Below, piece by piece: positions 35,424-35,500 of a stretch of 35,500 nucleotides of DNA; positions within the stretch are counted from its first letter, which is position 1; the number at the start of each line of letters is the position of its first letter. The position numbers and the translations under genes were made by a program. The notes beneath the pieces are model-generated. The model did not search any database. It had not been told where the DNA came from and saw only the letters and a program-made list of their open reading frames with translations. Origin of the DNA: an uncultured bacterium (GTDB taxonomy: Bacteria; Verrucomicrobiota; Kiritimatiellia; RFP12; UBA1067); contig CAIZQW010000142.1 in assembly GCA_903935195.1 (NCBI GenBank), forward strand, positions 1-35,500, in the 5' to 3' direction.

Positions 35424-35500
35424 CTCTTTTACTCCGCAGTTTGAAGGTCACAGTGTAACCCTTTTCCGTCACCGGAAAAAGCCAAAAGTTGACGTGGGGA

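Overview
This 35.5 kb window looks like a chromosomal segment from a PVC-group bacterium, plausibly Kiritimatiellota-like. That placement is inferred from the 16S 5' end and gene content, not from a search. It opens with the 5' third of a 16S rRNA gene on the minus strand, behind two tandem, near-duplicate promoters. Next is a sugar-type locus: SSS transporter, ThuA/HEAT protein, Gfo/Idh/MocA oxidoreductase, TIM-barrel isomerase and AraC regulator. An XRE/zinc-ribbon regulator follows, then a sulfatase plus B12-type radical SAM gene pair. Divergent from that pair are a very large HzsA-like diheme cytochrome fused to a SUMF1/FGE-like domain and a beta-propeller/MauG-like diheme protein. A long, mostly plus-strand block follows (DUF1846, pgpA, argC, parB, aminotransferase, citrate synthase, L,D-transpeptidase, LarA-like protein, proC), with cls, a PQ-loop-like small protein, pruA and a NUDIX hydrolase on the minus strand. 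The most interesting unexplained structures are: (i) two intergenic cassettes with inverted arms of about four 8-nt TGGAATNN units around dissimilar cores of about 85 bp, one of which appears to supply the N-terminus and signal peptide of the downstream cytochrome; (ii) a third inverted-arm cassette built from ACAGAG units; (iii) an AT-rich, DnaA-box-like cluster at about 7.90-8.01 kb, a candidate oriC or a dense operator array; (iv) a FGE-like domain lacking the catalytic cysteines beside a Cys-type sulfatase; (v) a 17-bp perfect hairpin inside a small coding sequence. No CRISPR array, transposase, prophage or tRNA was recognised. All family assignments come from motif recognition by eye.
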